In this document: positions 43,252 to 53,240 of the stretch, piece by piece
Layout of the letters: every line of letters begins with the position of its first letter
Numbering within the stretch: the stretch's first letter is position 1
Source: Ditylenchus dipsaci
Lineage: Eukaryota; Nematoda; Chromadorea; Rhabditida; Anguinidae
DNA length: 64,000 bases
Reading direction: 5' to 3'
Assembly: GCA_004194705.1 (NCBI GenBank)
Contig: SADC01000234.1
Coordinates: 62,001-126,000, forward strand
Made by a program: the position numbers and the translations under genes
Notes under the pieces: model-generated
What the model was told of the DNA's origin: nothing
Seen by the model: only the letters and a program-made list of their open reading frames with translations
Database searches by the model: none

Positions 43252-45959
43252 ATGGATATCAAAAATTGGTTTGAAGCCTTGCTATTTTCTATAACCACGG
43301 TTTCATTTTTTCTACAAATTTACGTCTTTTTTGTCATAATTTATGCGTCACCCGCTACCATGAAAACATACCGATCTTTTCTACTTTCTTATACAGTACG
43401 TTTTTTTAAATTTTTCATTTAAAATAAAGGGTGTTTCTAAAAATTCGCTGGTTTTAAAACGGCCATAAATTTTTTCCTTGATGGCTCAATCACGAACTTC
43501 GAGTTTATGTTCGGAATCCGTTTCTGATCCAAACTTGGAGTACGTGAATGAACTATGAGCGATTTTCGAAATTCCGATTTCGCTAATTGATTTTATTATT
43601 TTTTGGTATATAACATTTCTCGAAATAAAAGCATTTACCATGGAGGCTGAGCCATTTCGCCCCGGAAATTTCGGCTGTGCCATTTTGTCCCCGACAGTGT
43701 AGCTGTGGAATTTTGCCCCAGAACCGGGCAAAATATGCCATTTATCCTACCGCTTTGCCTTTTTAGAAGTCTTTGAAGGCTTTTCAGGGTTTTTAGGGCT
43801 GAATTCGTCAGCTAAATTGTTCCGGGCGAAACGTACTATTTACCCCTTAATTGGACTCAATGGTGAAATTTTTTATTGGAGACGTTTTAAATGATGTGAA
43901 AAACACAATTTTTGCTTGATCCCACTGTGGTTTCATTCAGAGACCATTTACCGTCCATGGCTCTAACCATAATGAAGACCACAGGGAAAAATCGTGTTTT
44001 TGACATTGTGCACTGAAAAAATATTGTTGGAGTGTGAAATCGACTAGCAAAAACCAAAAATTGTGAAAATCGCTCAAGGAAAAAGGTTATGGACGTTTTA
44101 AAATCGGTGAATTTCTTGAAACACCCTGTATATTTTTTGTTTAGTTCTGGGACTTGCTTTTTACTTTTGGATTGGCTGTTTTAGTCAAGCCAGAATTGAT
44201 CAGTCCAACAATGGCTTATATAAATGGTCTAGGAAGGCACTTAGGTCCTTCGGGTGGCAACATTTCCATTGCTTATTGTGTGTTTTGTGGAGCTGGAATT
44301 ATTTTAGTGCAGGACAACGCTCTGCTGTACAGACTTGTTGCAGTACAGCCAAATAAGATATATATGCACTATTTCTTACATCCAGTTACTGTTGTTCTAC
44401 ACAACGCTGCACACTCTGCCTTTGAATTTGGATTAGCCATCTTGGCTTATTACTGTTTTCCAGCTCCAGAAGTGAGCGATCGATTCAAACAAACAGATAA
44501 TAATATACGATCTTTTCAGGAACTTCCGAAAATATTAGCGAATTACCCTCATATTTTGGAAAATGTTCGCAATGGATCAGTGGTGTTTTCCATCAAACTT
44601 TCAAGCTATGCCTTAGTTTATGTGATTGCAGTTGGCTTTATTGTCCAAAATATATTTCGATTACTGTTGCCTACAATATTTTAAGACTTTGAGTCGTAAT
44701 TCTAGAAATTTTTCTAAAAAAACTTACAAAATGCACAAACAGTTGACTATTCTGTTGATTATACAGGTAAGAAAAAGATGGCTTGAAGGGAGCGAGCAAC
44801 TTTTTTGACTGAAAAATTCTTTGATGCATGGCACAGTGGATACGCGTTTGTGTTCTTTGGCCCAAAAATGGTGCGCAGGTTCGATGCAGCTTGTTTTGGA
44901 TTGTTGGACGATTTCTAGAAGTAATTGTCAGCACCTCAATTACATCCCGCTTTCCAAAAAGTATGAGCTCTGTAAGCCTAAAGATGGTTAGAGAAGTCAT
45001 ACTCTTTCGGGTTCTACGGCAAGAAAACTCATACTTTTGGTGGAGGGGAGCGTACTTGGGGTTTAACAGGAGTAATTTGGGTCGATGATCTCGAATCTGG
45101 CATCAAAAAGTTCAATTACTTCTAACATGTGTTAGAATTCGTCAAACAAGCTACGTTGACAGACCCCAAGTGCACCATCCTATCGAAATTTTTTTGTACT
45201 TTGAAAAAAAAAGCACCCATTATTAGCTGAAATTTTTTATTCCGACATCGCGATAATTCCTCAGCAATCCGAATCACATAGCAGAATTCGAAAAAAAAAG
45301 CTTAATCGCTGAGATATGACCTACAGTTGAAATGTCAATATTTTTAAAAATGACAATTTAACTTTACTCCAACTTTAAGTCATATCTTAACGACTAAGCA
45401 TTTTTTTGAAATTCTGCTTTGTGATTCGAATTGCTGAGAAAGTTTTTGTATACTCAAAAGTCTCAGAATAAAAATTTTCAGCTAAAATGGGTACTTTTCT
45501 TTAAAAGCACAAAATTATTTTTGAGGGAGGTGCAGTTGGGCATTTACGAGCCACATAAACTAGAGTGCCTCCAAGCGGGATTGAACCTGCGCATCATTTC
45601 GGACCAACAAACACCAACACCAACATTTTTTCCACTTCGTTATGCTTCAAAGAAATTTCTAATTACACTAGTTTCGATTATTGAATAATTTAAAATTTCA
45701 GCTGACTGCGCCTGTAATTTTTGTTATTGTACCGCTCTCAATTCAAATAGCAGGAATTTTATTTGAGCACGAGTTCAGTGAGACTGGAACACAAATAGGC
45801 GTGCTCATACTTTCTCTCTATGCATCTTTTAATTCTATTTTAACAATTTTCTTTGTTACACCTTACAGAACCTTTACGCTCAGTTGGATTATTTGGCTGT
45901 TATCCCGTTTACTATGCAAAAAACCGAAAATAAATTTCAAATCTAGCCCAGTATTTTAA
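43252..45959 (+). CDS. Srh/Str-type nematode seven-transmembrane chemoreceptor
   Basis: Exons 43252-43395, 44145-44766 and 45702-45959, introns GT-AG, phase 0. Exon 1 gives TM1 and the loop SPATMKTYRSFLLSY, typical of the family (sP..Mk.Yk..LL). Exon 2 carries FWDLLFTFG, an LYRLVAVQPNK loop and FGLAILAYYCFPAPE. Exon 3 carries LTAPVIFVIVPLSIQIAGIL, LYASFNSILTIFFVTPYRTF and a basic tail. The PYR..F motif after the last helix is a hallmark of Srh-like receptors, which sense chemicals in sensory cilia. Frame 1 of exon 2 stops at 44684 in ATATTTTAAG; the next frame continues YFKTLSRNSRNFSKKTYKMH into IIQ|LTAP. Removing one T from the T4 run would join them. So it may be a functional gene with an assembly error, or a young pseudogene. 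Length and layout otherwise fit the family. Confidence 0.85.
43428..44127. mobile_element. AGGGTGTTTC MITE in receptor intron 1
   Basis: AGGGTGTTTCTAAAAATTCG and AATTTCTTGAAACACCCT are inverted ends, with GGTTTTAAAACGGCCATAA / TTATGGACGTTTTAAAATC just inside. It fills nearly all of intron 1, and the acceptor lies 17 bases beyond. Confidence 0.82.
44829..44890 (+). repeat. tRNA-like segment, possible SINE head
   Basis: TGGCACAGTGG (A-box-like) at 44829 and GGTTCGATGC (B-box-like) at 44878 have suitable spacing for an internal RNA polymerase III promoter. No complete cloverleaf forms, so it is not an active tRNA. It lies in receptor intron 2. Confidence 0.4.
45178..45525. repeat. foldback element in receptor intron 2
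   Basis: Left AAAAGCACCCATTATTAGCT, CTCAGCAATCCGAATCACA and right TGTGATTCGAATTGCTGAG, AGCTAAAATGGGTACTTTTC are inverted over about 140 bp. Confidence 0.75.
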
Positions 45960-47006
45960 CATCTACTTGAATGAATTCTTTATAAAAGTTTGCACTGAAA
46001 AAAATATTTACTTGCAATATTTTGTTTTTGTATTCACATTAAAAGATCAGCACCGTTGACAAGAAGATGGATAGCTAATATTTATATCCGCATGAAACAG
46101 TACTCCCTCGACTAACCCTACGCTCTCGAGTTTTTTGAAAAAAAGTAAAAGAATAGATGGATAAAACAAAGAGCACTGTCACTTAACTAATTAAAAGAGA
46201 AGTTCTGTAATTTTGTAGTTTGGTCGGACCCCTGAAAAATTTTTTGTACCAGCAAAACCTGTACGCTGGCTTACCTAATACCCTTGGCATTAGCCCAAAA
46301 ACACTCATGTACACTGATCTTCCTTGCAAAAACGATCAACTCGGGGGTACCAAGACAATTTTTTGGCACTTTTTTTAAACTCAAATTTCAAAAAGTTTTT
46401 GATCAAAACGACCAAAAATTTTTTGAAATGGTTTTTGAAGCGAAAATTCGGAGGACAGGGAGGATCATGACACATATTTGTACGTATATTAGAACACATA
46501 TATAGCCCAAGATAGTATACAATTTTTTTGGGCTTGTGATGAACTTTTTTTGATCTACATTTCTTTTGGGTTGAGGACAAGCCGTGCAGTCTAAGGATTT
46601 GTGAGCCTTAAAAGTGAAAAGTTTAAAGTGTTACAAAATAACTTAACTGTATTAAGTTTAATTGTGTTAAGCTGTAAAACCTCAGAAGCTTTGAGCTCTG
46701 TGAAATCGTGTAAAAATCTATTTTTAAGATGACGGCAAACTTTTTTCAAACAAATGTTTAACTAAAATAGTCTTGCTAGGGACCACAGTGATTGCTAGCT
46801 GTTGCGACCCTGGTGAGCTCTTCTAGGGACAAAAGCTGTAAGATATTGTGCTAATTACGATGGCACAGGTTGTTTTCGCTTCAGTATTTGACCAAGTGAG
46901 TAAAAAAGGTGTTGGAGGCATAGGCGTAGATTGCAAACACAGGATTGCAAAATTTTTCCTGACGGGAGGGTCTAAAGTCCTGCTAACCCAACCCTGGGTA
47001 GTGGGC
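45960..47006. other. AT-rich intergenic sequence
   Basis: Short frames only. 46330-46440 is a low-complexity AAAATTTTT-rich stretch. No element ends or gene recognised. Confidence 0.4.
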
Positions 47007-47184
47007 GGCCCACAATGGCCGTGTCCGTAAAATGGATGCTAAAAAACGGGCCTTTTGTTACTTTTTTCAGCTCTCGGTTAAAAACGGGCCGTAAAACGGA
47101 ACGGATTACCAGACACAATGGACCGTATCCGTATCCGTGAAACGGACCGCAAATGCGGACCGTTTTATGGACTACAATACAGAT

Positions 47185-47560
47185 GGGTTGGCCAAACTTG
47201 CGGACAATATTTTGCGCATGCGTGTTTCCGGACGTGATTTTTGCGGACGGAGTTTTGCGGACGACGTTTTGCGCCTCAACTTTTGCGGATCGAATCTTGC
47301 GGACGCAAGATTCGAGCGGGTTCGCGGATGATATATATAGCTAGATCACTCTCCTTCTGCAAGATTTCCTAGACCTCAATCGCAGTCACTCAGTTGCGTC
47401 CGAAAATTTTCGGTCGCAAGTACTGATCCGCAAATGTTGCATCCGCAAAGTTTGGTCCGCAAAATCTCGTTCGAAAATCTCTGTCCGCAAATTTTCGTCT
47501 GCAAAATTTGGTCCGCAAGCGTTGCGTCCGCAAAATGTTGTCCGCAAGTCCGGCCAACCC
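47185..47560. mobile_element. 376-bp Mutator-like foldback MITE
   Basis: Ends GGGTTGGCCAAACTTGCGGA / TCCGCAAGTCCGGCCAACCC. An exact 9-bp target duplication AATACAGAT lies at 47176-47184 and 47561-47569. The body is TTTGCGGAC words on the left and GTCCGCAAA words on the right, so it can fold along its whole length. Confidence 0.92.
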
Positions 47561-47729
47561 AATACAGATAGGTTATTTAGGCGTGTTTTTGTCGTTTGTG
47601 TTCTTCTTTTGCTATTTATAGTCGTTGTTTGTGTTTACGGCTGCCTTAGATTATTTTCCATTTCTAGCTCAATATGGATATTAAAACGAAATAATTTTTA
47701 TTAAAATTCAAAAATATGTGCCTATTATA

Positions 47730-48990
47730 CGTGAAATCGTGTAAGGAATCGGGTATGTTAAGACCGAATTTGAGATTCTCCCCACCTGAAGGCTGTAACC
47801 TGGGTGGGTACCACCGGCTAAATTGAACCTGAGCCCCCCCCACTCACTTGAACCTGAGCCCCCCCCCCCCAGTCAAATCAGCTTGGGGACCAAGGCAATT
47901 TTTTTTCGAGAATTTTTTATACCATTATTTTTCATCATAACGGAATAAAAATCTTTTAAAATCATATTTATACAAAAAAAGAATGGTATAAAAATTTTTC
48001 AAAAAAAATTGCCTTGGTCCCCAAGCTGATTTGACTGGGGGGGGGCTCAGGTTCAAGTGAGTGGGGGGGGGGCTCAGGTTCAAGTGCTCCGGTACCACCT
48101 GACCAGGTGGGTATCCGGATGGATAGTGTGAGAAAAAAGTTAGTCAAATCAAAAAATCAAACCATGTTATCTTATGTAAAACCGCGTAAATAATTTGATT
48201 TCTTAGGACTGAATTACGATATTTGTTACCCGAAAGCCGATACCAAGGATGGGTCTTAACTGGTCGGGTAGATATCCACCTGGATGGCCTAAAAATTAAA
48301 ATTCTGTCAAAATAAAAAACGAATCAATTATTTTAAGTAAAATGATGTGAAGGATTGAGTTTGTTGATACTATAATTTCAGCTTTTCCCACTTAAGTCTC
48401 CAAACGGTTGATGAGTTCAAAAAAAAGGTAAGTATCTACCTGACTGGCCTGAATACCTTTGATTTCTAAATTTTAGTAGGCAAAATAGAAATTTTGATCT
48501 TTTCAAACAAGGCTTCTGATACAATTTCACATGTGATAGCATACTTTGTATTTGATTTTCAAAAAAAATTTCAGGGCACCCAGTTGAATATACCCACCCA
48601 GGTTTTGGGGTTCAGCAGTGTAAAATTGACATTTTGTCATAAGAAACTAAAATACTTACACGAATTTATGTGTGACACCATTGTTTGTATTTCAACTTAA
48701 CCAAACTTTATTTTTCAGGTCCTTCCAATCCACCTGATCCTTAGGTACCTATCCTGGGTTTTGGGGTTGGGATCCACCTAACGAGTTGGAAGCTACCGTT
48801 AGTATCGGCCTCTGGCTGGGTGAAGACTGGATTTTGGTCTCAACAAACCAAATTAGCTACACGGTTCACATATTTTTTTGATTTAGCTGAATTTTATTTT
48901 TCAAGCTGTTCTAGTGGATATCCATCTGAGAAGGTGTAGTCACCTAAGGTTTCGGGGCTCGAGTAGGTGAAATCGGGATATAGACTTAAC
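47730..48990 (+). repeat. degenerate tandem array (about 150-bp unit)
   Basis: A motif like CCACCTGG..TGGGTATCC followed by an AT-rich stretch recurs at about 47800, 48110, 48270, 48440, 48590, 48730, 48780 and 48920. Units are strongly diverged and interrupted by the foldback at 47823. Confidence 0.45.
47823..48082. mobile_element. foldback with C/G tracts
   Basis: TTGAACCTGAGCC and GGCTCAGGTTCAA start inverted arms. Each arm has two copies of a C8-C14 (or G) tract, then CAAATCAGCTTGGGGACCAA / TTGGTCCCCAAGCTGATTTG. Confidence 0.85.
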
Positions 48991-49252
48991 AAACCCGATT
49001 GAACAAACCCGTTACGGTCCATTATGGCTGGCAATCCGTTCCATTTCACGGCTCGAGTTCACGGCCCGTTTCACGGATACGGCTCATTGTGGACGGAACG
49101 CGGTCCGTTTTACGGGCCGGACACGGATACGGATGCATTGTGGGCATCCCAGTAGCCACTGATTGGAGGTGCTGAAGGGAAGTGCACCGAACTTTCTCTG
49201 GTTAAAATCAATTTATGTGTATTAAATTTAAAAAAATGGACTAAATTGTTTT

Positions 49253-49607
49253 AGCCCACCAAATTATTCATTTATCCCACCAAATCATACAAAATTTGTA
49301 AATTTTTTTAAATTTTCATACCAAAATATAGCTCTGTATCTGAGCTTTCTAACAAGCCATCAACTGACTTACTGAAATGTTAACAAGTTGGAGAAAAATC
49401 TTTGTATGTGTGGAATTGTCGGAAAATATTAGTTCTATACAAAGACTTTTTTTCTCCAAATCTCAGTGAGGCAATCAGTAGCTCATTAGAAAGCTGAGAT
49501 CCAGGGATAAAAGTTGGTATAAAAACTTTGAAGAAAAAGTTGAAGAAATACTGGGAGAAACAAATTTTTATGATTTGGTGGGGTAGAAGAATAATTTGGC
49601 GGGTGAA
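49253..49607. repeat. foldback element
   Basis: CCCACCAAATCATACAAAAT on the left pairs with TTTTTATGATTTGGTGGG on the right. Outer words CACCAAATTATTC / GAATAATTTGGCG and inner words GAGCTTTCTAA / TTAGAAAGCTGAG also pair. Confidence 0.75.
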
Positions 49608-49844
49608 AGCACATACAGCCATTAAAAAATTTAATGTCTAGACTATGAATTGTTTCTAACAAAACTATACCTAAAATTAAATTCTAGGCCTTGTTTTGTT
49701 AGAAACCAAGCTAAAAAAACAGTACAGAAGTTCAATGATTAGGCTAAATTTTTGGTACTTCTTTAGTTGGGGGCCCACCAAAAATTTTGGATTTTCTTTT
49801 TTTTTAATTGTTTTTATTGGTACAAACAACACTATCAATGCCAA

Positions 49845-50174
49845 CTAACAGTCACAAACATAAATCTCACTAATCTGACTCCACAAATGAAAGAAAATAT
49901 CTGAACCATCAAATTTACGTCTCCAAACAAAGTCAGATATGTAAGATTTAAATAAAGACCTTGCGGTGCCAAATTCATTCTTGTGACGTTTCTTATACTT
50001 CTGCCACAGCGATTCAACTGCTTGAGTGTGTGCTCCAGACTCAGGATCTTCAGGATATGAGAATAGCAAAAAATTCGGTGCACGACAAAAATCCAAAATT
50101 TTTGGGTGGGTACCCAAACAAAAGAGGTACCAATTTTTTAAAATAGTGAGGGAAAGTCCAGAAGGCGTGGCCAT
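49845..50174 (-). pseudogene. Merlin/ISXO2-type transposase C-terminal fragment
   Basis: The minus frame reads FSYPEDPESGAHTQAVESLW, QKYKKRHKNEFGTARS and SYISDFVWRRKF. The HTQ..E..W followed by GT...L..Y..[ED]F.wR is the C-terminal signature of ISXO2-like transposases. It differs from the 17.4-kb remnant, so two Merlin lineages are present. N-terminal catalytic parts are absent. Confidence 0.75.
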
Positions 50175-51110
50175 GGCATTTTAAGATTTTTTTAGACGGA
50201 CTGAATTTGGTAAAAAATTGGGATACCTGTAAGCTGGTTGAAGCGATCTTTAATACTTAGTGTGCTTATCTCAAACAAAAACAACTAAGAACACCGAGAT
50301 TCATCTACTTTTTCCACATCTCTTCCGTGCCAAAAAAGGCTAAACAAAAGCAAAAGTGCCACCATTACGACACAGAAAAGACCTTAGGGTCCAATAAACT
50401 CTGTGCCTACCTCTTTTCCTAGATTTGGGCTAGGGGTGGATTCCATGTCCTCTCACTCAATTTCTTCTCTGGACTTTTCTTGCTGCCACTACTACCTAGT
50501 GCTACAAGTTGGAAAATGGGCCTAGCAAGTAATGGTATCCATCCGCCACCAGCCCTGCTGCCAAAAGTCCTCCTGCTCTGAGTTCCTCTGTCTGTCTAGC
50601 CGCCAAACAAACCAATAGAGAGTTGCTGGCTGCTGGCTGGCGACCGTCAGCGGCGGCTCCATGGCTGCCAGCAGCATTATTCGGCACACCCCAATAAGAG
50701 GTGGTTGTGGCTAAAGGCCCTCCTCTAACACCAACACAACAACTACTACTAGCTACTACATGGGCTAGTCTGCTCTTTTCACAAGGCTTCCCTTCAGCAA
50801 ATTGGTCTCTCTTTTTTGGCTGCTTGGCTCAACTGAACCATAGTACTACGGTAGGAAAAGGGTTTTGGGCAATGTCTTTGTTGTTGAATGGTGAACAAGA
50901 AGAGAAAAGTGAACTAGCAGCCAATGGGAATGGTCTTCCCTCCTGTTCTTCCACTTTAAATTCTAGCCCTACTTCTTCTTATTCTATTAGTTCTGTGCAG
51001 GTGAACAGGTGTGATGCAAGATGTGCTGCAGAAAAAAAATTTGTTCGCGGAGATGCAAAAGTGGAGCAGGAACATGCTTGTTTTGATCGGTGGGTCTAGC
51101 TTTTGAGATT
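50175..51110. other. GC-richer, repeat-poor stretch; possible untranslated or regulatory DNA
   Basis: Both strands have open frames (132 codons plus at 50701-51099), but the translations look like unselected low-complexity sequence and no domain is recognised. CTACTACT and CTGCTGCC-type runs occur. It resembles 53.2-55.5 kb in texture. Confidence 0.3.
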
Positions 51111-53240
51111 ATATTGGCCAATTTGTAATAGGCGCCAAGTAAAGTAAAGCCCTTCTATTGAATAAGTAAAATTTCGATCTGCGTTTTTTAAAATCGTTTG
51201 CTTTGCTTAGCATACAAATTTTTTGTTTTAGTAACCTTGCAAATTGCCCTAACATGATATCAAACTGTTCTTGTTCGGTTTATATTTAGGTAACGTAATT
51301 TCTCTAAAGGCGCGTCCCCAATGAGTGTGATGTAGAGTGCGATGCAAAAAACGTCTGTAAATTTTGTTTTCAGCCGAATTTTCCGTTCTGTTGAAACCAT
51401 TTTGTAGCTGAGATGCAGGACTACACAATGAAAAATTTTCCAACCACATATCGCTGAATTTTTTTAAATAAAATGCGTTTATTCGCAGTCTGCATCTCAT
51501 TCAATGAGTCCAATGTAGGGTGCGATTTAGAATGGAAATATACGCATTTTCATCAAGGTTTTTTAGCGATATGTGGCTGAAAATTTTTCTATTTTGTAGC
51601 CCTGAATCTCAGCTAAAAAATTGGCCGAGCAAACAATTTACAGCCATCCTGATTTTTTTTACGCCACGACATCCGCTAAAACTTCAAGTGGAAGGGATTC
51701 TCTCTCTCTATCAGATATAACGAGGTATCTATACACAATTTTCGAGATGGTTTTTTTAGAAACCTTATAAAATTTTGTTTTCAAGCTATCTATTTCGAAG
51801 CCCGACTGTGACCGGAGAAACTTCGATAAAAAGTGTTTTTCTGCATATTCTTGTGAAGGATGTCTAAGTTTGTTGTGAATGTGGCTCCTCAGCTCTAACA
51901 AGGAAATTGTGGACTGTGATTTTTGCGCGTATCGACGCAACTTTAAAAAGATCTATGTTTTGTTTTCATCAAAATAAAAATAAAAGGTGTTCAAATAAGC
52001 CACTTTATTGAGATGTGCTTCTGATTCTGACTTTAGATTTGTGTTCAGCATGATCAATTTTTTATATAGCTGCTCTTGGAATTTAAAAATCATCGTGGGA
52101 TTAAAAGAAAAACTAAACTCATGACAACAATTATTCAAAGAATTTTAGATAGTTTAGATATTTATTGTCTTGAGCGAAATTTGAAATCTCATAAGGATTT
52201 CAGGCTCTAAGAGCAACCTCATAAGCAAATAATTCATGCTGAACATGAATCCGGTGTCAGAGTTATTGATTTACCCAGCACTAAAAAAATTTAAGTCAAA
52301 ATGGTTTTCTGCAGAACATTATTTTCATTTTTTATCGTGGTTTTCTCAAAATTTTTTTATGAAACTTTAAAGTTTGAAACACTGCTTGATGCAGTTTCTT
52401 ATGGACTTTTGCATAGTATGGCTCGTTTTGTAAAGTAAAAGTTGTGTGAAAAGATTTTCCATGGATTTTTTAAACAATCCATATTTCCAAAAAACTGACT
52501 TCTTTCTACTTTTAAATTTTGGCCAAAAACTAAACTTTTATTAGCTCTTAGATACCACATCAAAAATCTAAGATTCAGGGCAATCTAATGTGTGTAACAG
52601 TTTAAATAAGTTATAAATGTATTGGCGAGATATAGATTTTTACATCATCCCAAATCAGTCCTCACAGCTCAATAAAAAGAATTTTTGAAATGGCTTGTTT
52701 GAGCATTTTTCATTTATTCTTTGGTTAATACAAAAACATAGATCGACTCAAAATAAAAAGTTGTACGAATACAAACAAAAGTCACAGTCCGCCGTTCGCG
52801 TGCTGAAGGCTTTCAAAGTTCTAAAAACATGTCGATGCCTTTCATGGTTTTTCGAGAACTGACCCGTGGGCTATCTTTCTACTTTTGGTGGGTTTTGCCT
52901 TGGTTCATGTTTTGTTTTTCGGGATGCGATTAGGCAGGATAGACAAGCGTACGTTAAGACAGACTCAATCGCGTGAAAATGACTGCATTTCGAAAGATGG
53001 GGAAAACTTGGATTTCGGTCATTTTCTATGGAAAATGCTATGGAAATAATTATGGAAACAGCCTTTTGTGAGCCGCCAAGACCGCCAAAACTGAGAATTT
53101 AACACGTTTTTTCTGTGATCTCAGTACTGAGTCTCATTAAAAAGTTTTTCTACAATTGTTTCTCAACACTATCTTTTTATATTAATAAAAATTATAAAAA
53201 GTAAAATTTTTAAGCATTTCTTTTTATTTCTATCCTTACT
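51111..53240. other. AT-rich sequence with weak repeats
   Basis: An imperfect inverted pair lies at 51430-51600 (CCACATATCGCTGAATTT / TTTAGCGATATGTGG). A fragment of the 'GGTTTTGCCTTGG..GTTAAGACAGACTCAA' repeat lies at 52880-52970, and relatives are at 56100 and 62150. No gene recognised. Confidence 0.4.

Larger units (their letters stand above)
47007..49146. mobile_element. 2.1-kb element with ACGGACC word-cloud ends
   Basis: GGCCCACAATGGCCGTGTCC at the left and GATGCATTGTGGGC at the right are inverted. Both flanks (47007-47150, 49010-49146) are filled with ACGGACCG/CGTATCCGT words. The interior holds at least two further elements and a degenerate tandem region. Confidence 0.65.

Noticed and set aside
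45560..45610. Possible tRNA on the minus strand (GGTTCAATCCCGC B-box-like)
   Set aside because: No acceptor stem, anticodon arm or A box at a proper distance could be drawn.
46305..46580. 91-codon minus frame
   Set aside because: Low-complexity Lys/Phe/Asn sequence from AAAATTTTT-rich DNA, no domain.
50701..51099. 132-codon plus-strand frame with many Ser/Leu residues
   Set aside because: No domain, no clear splice context, and the opposite strand is open nearby. Composition, not coding selection, explains it.
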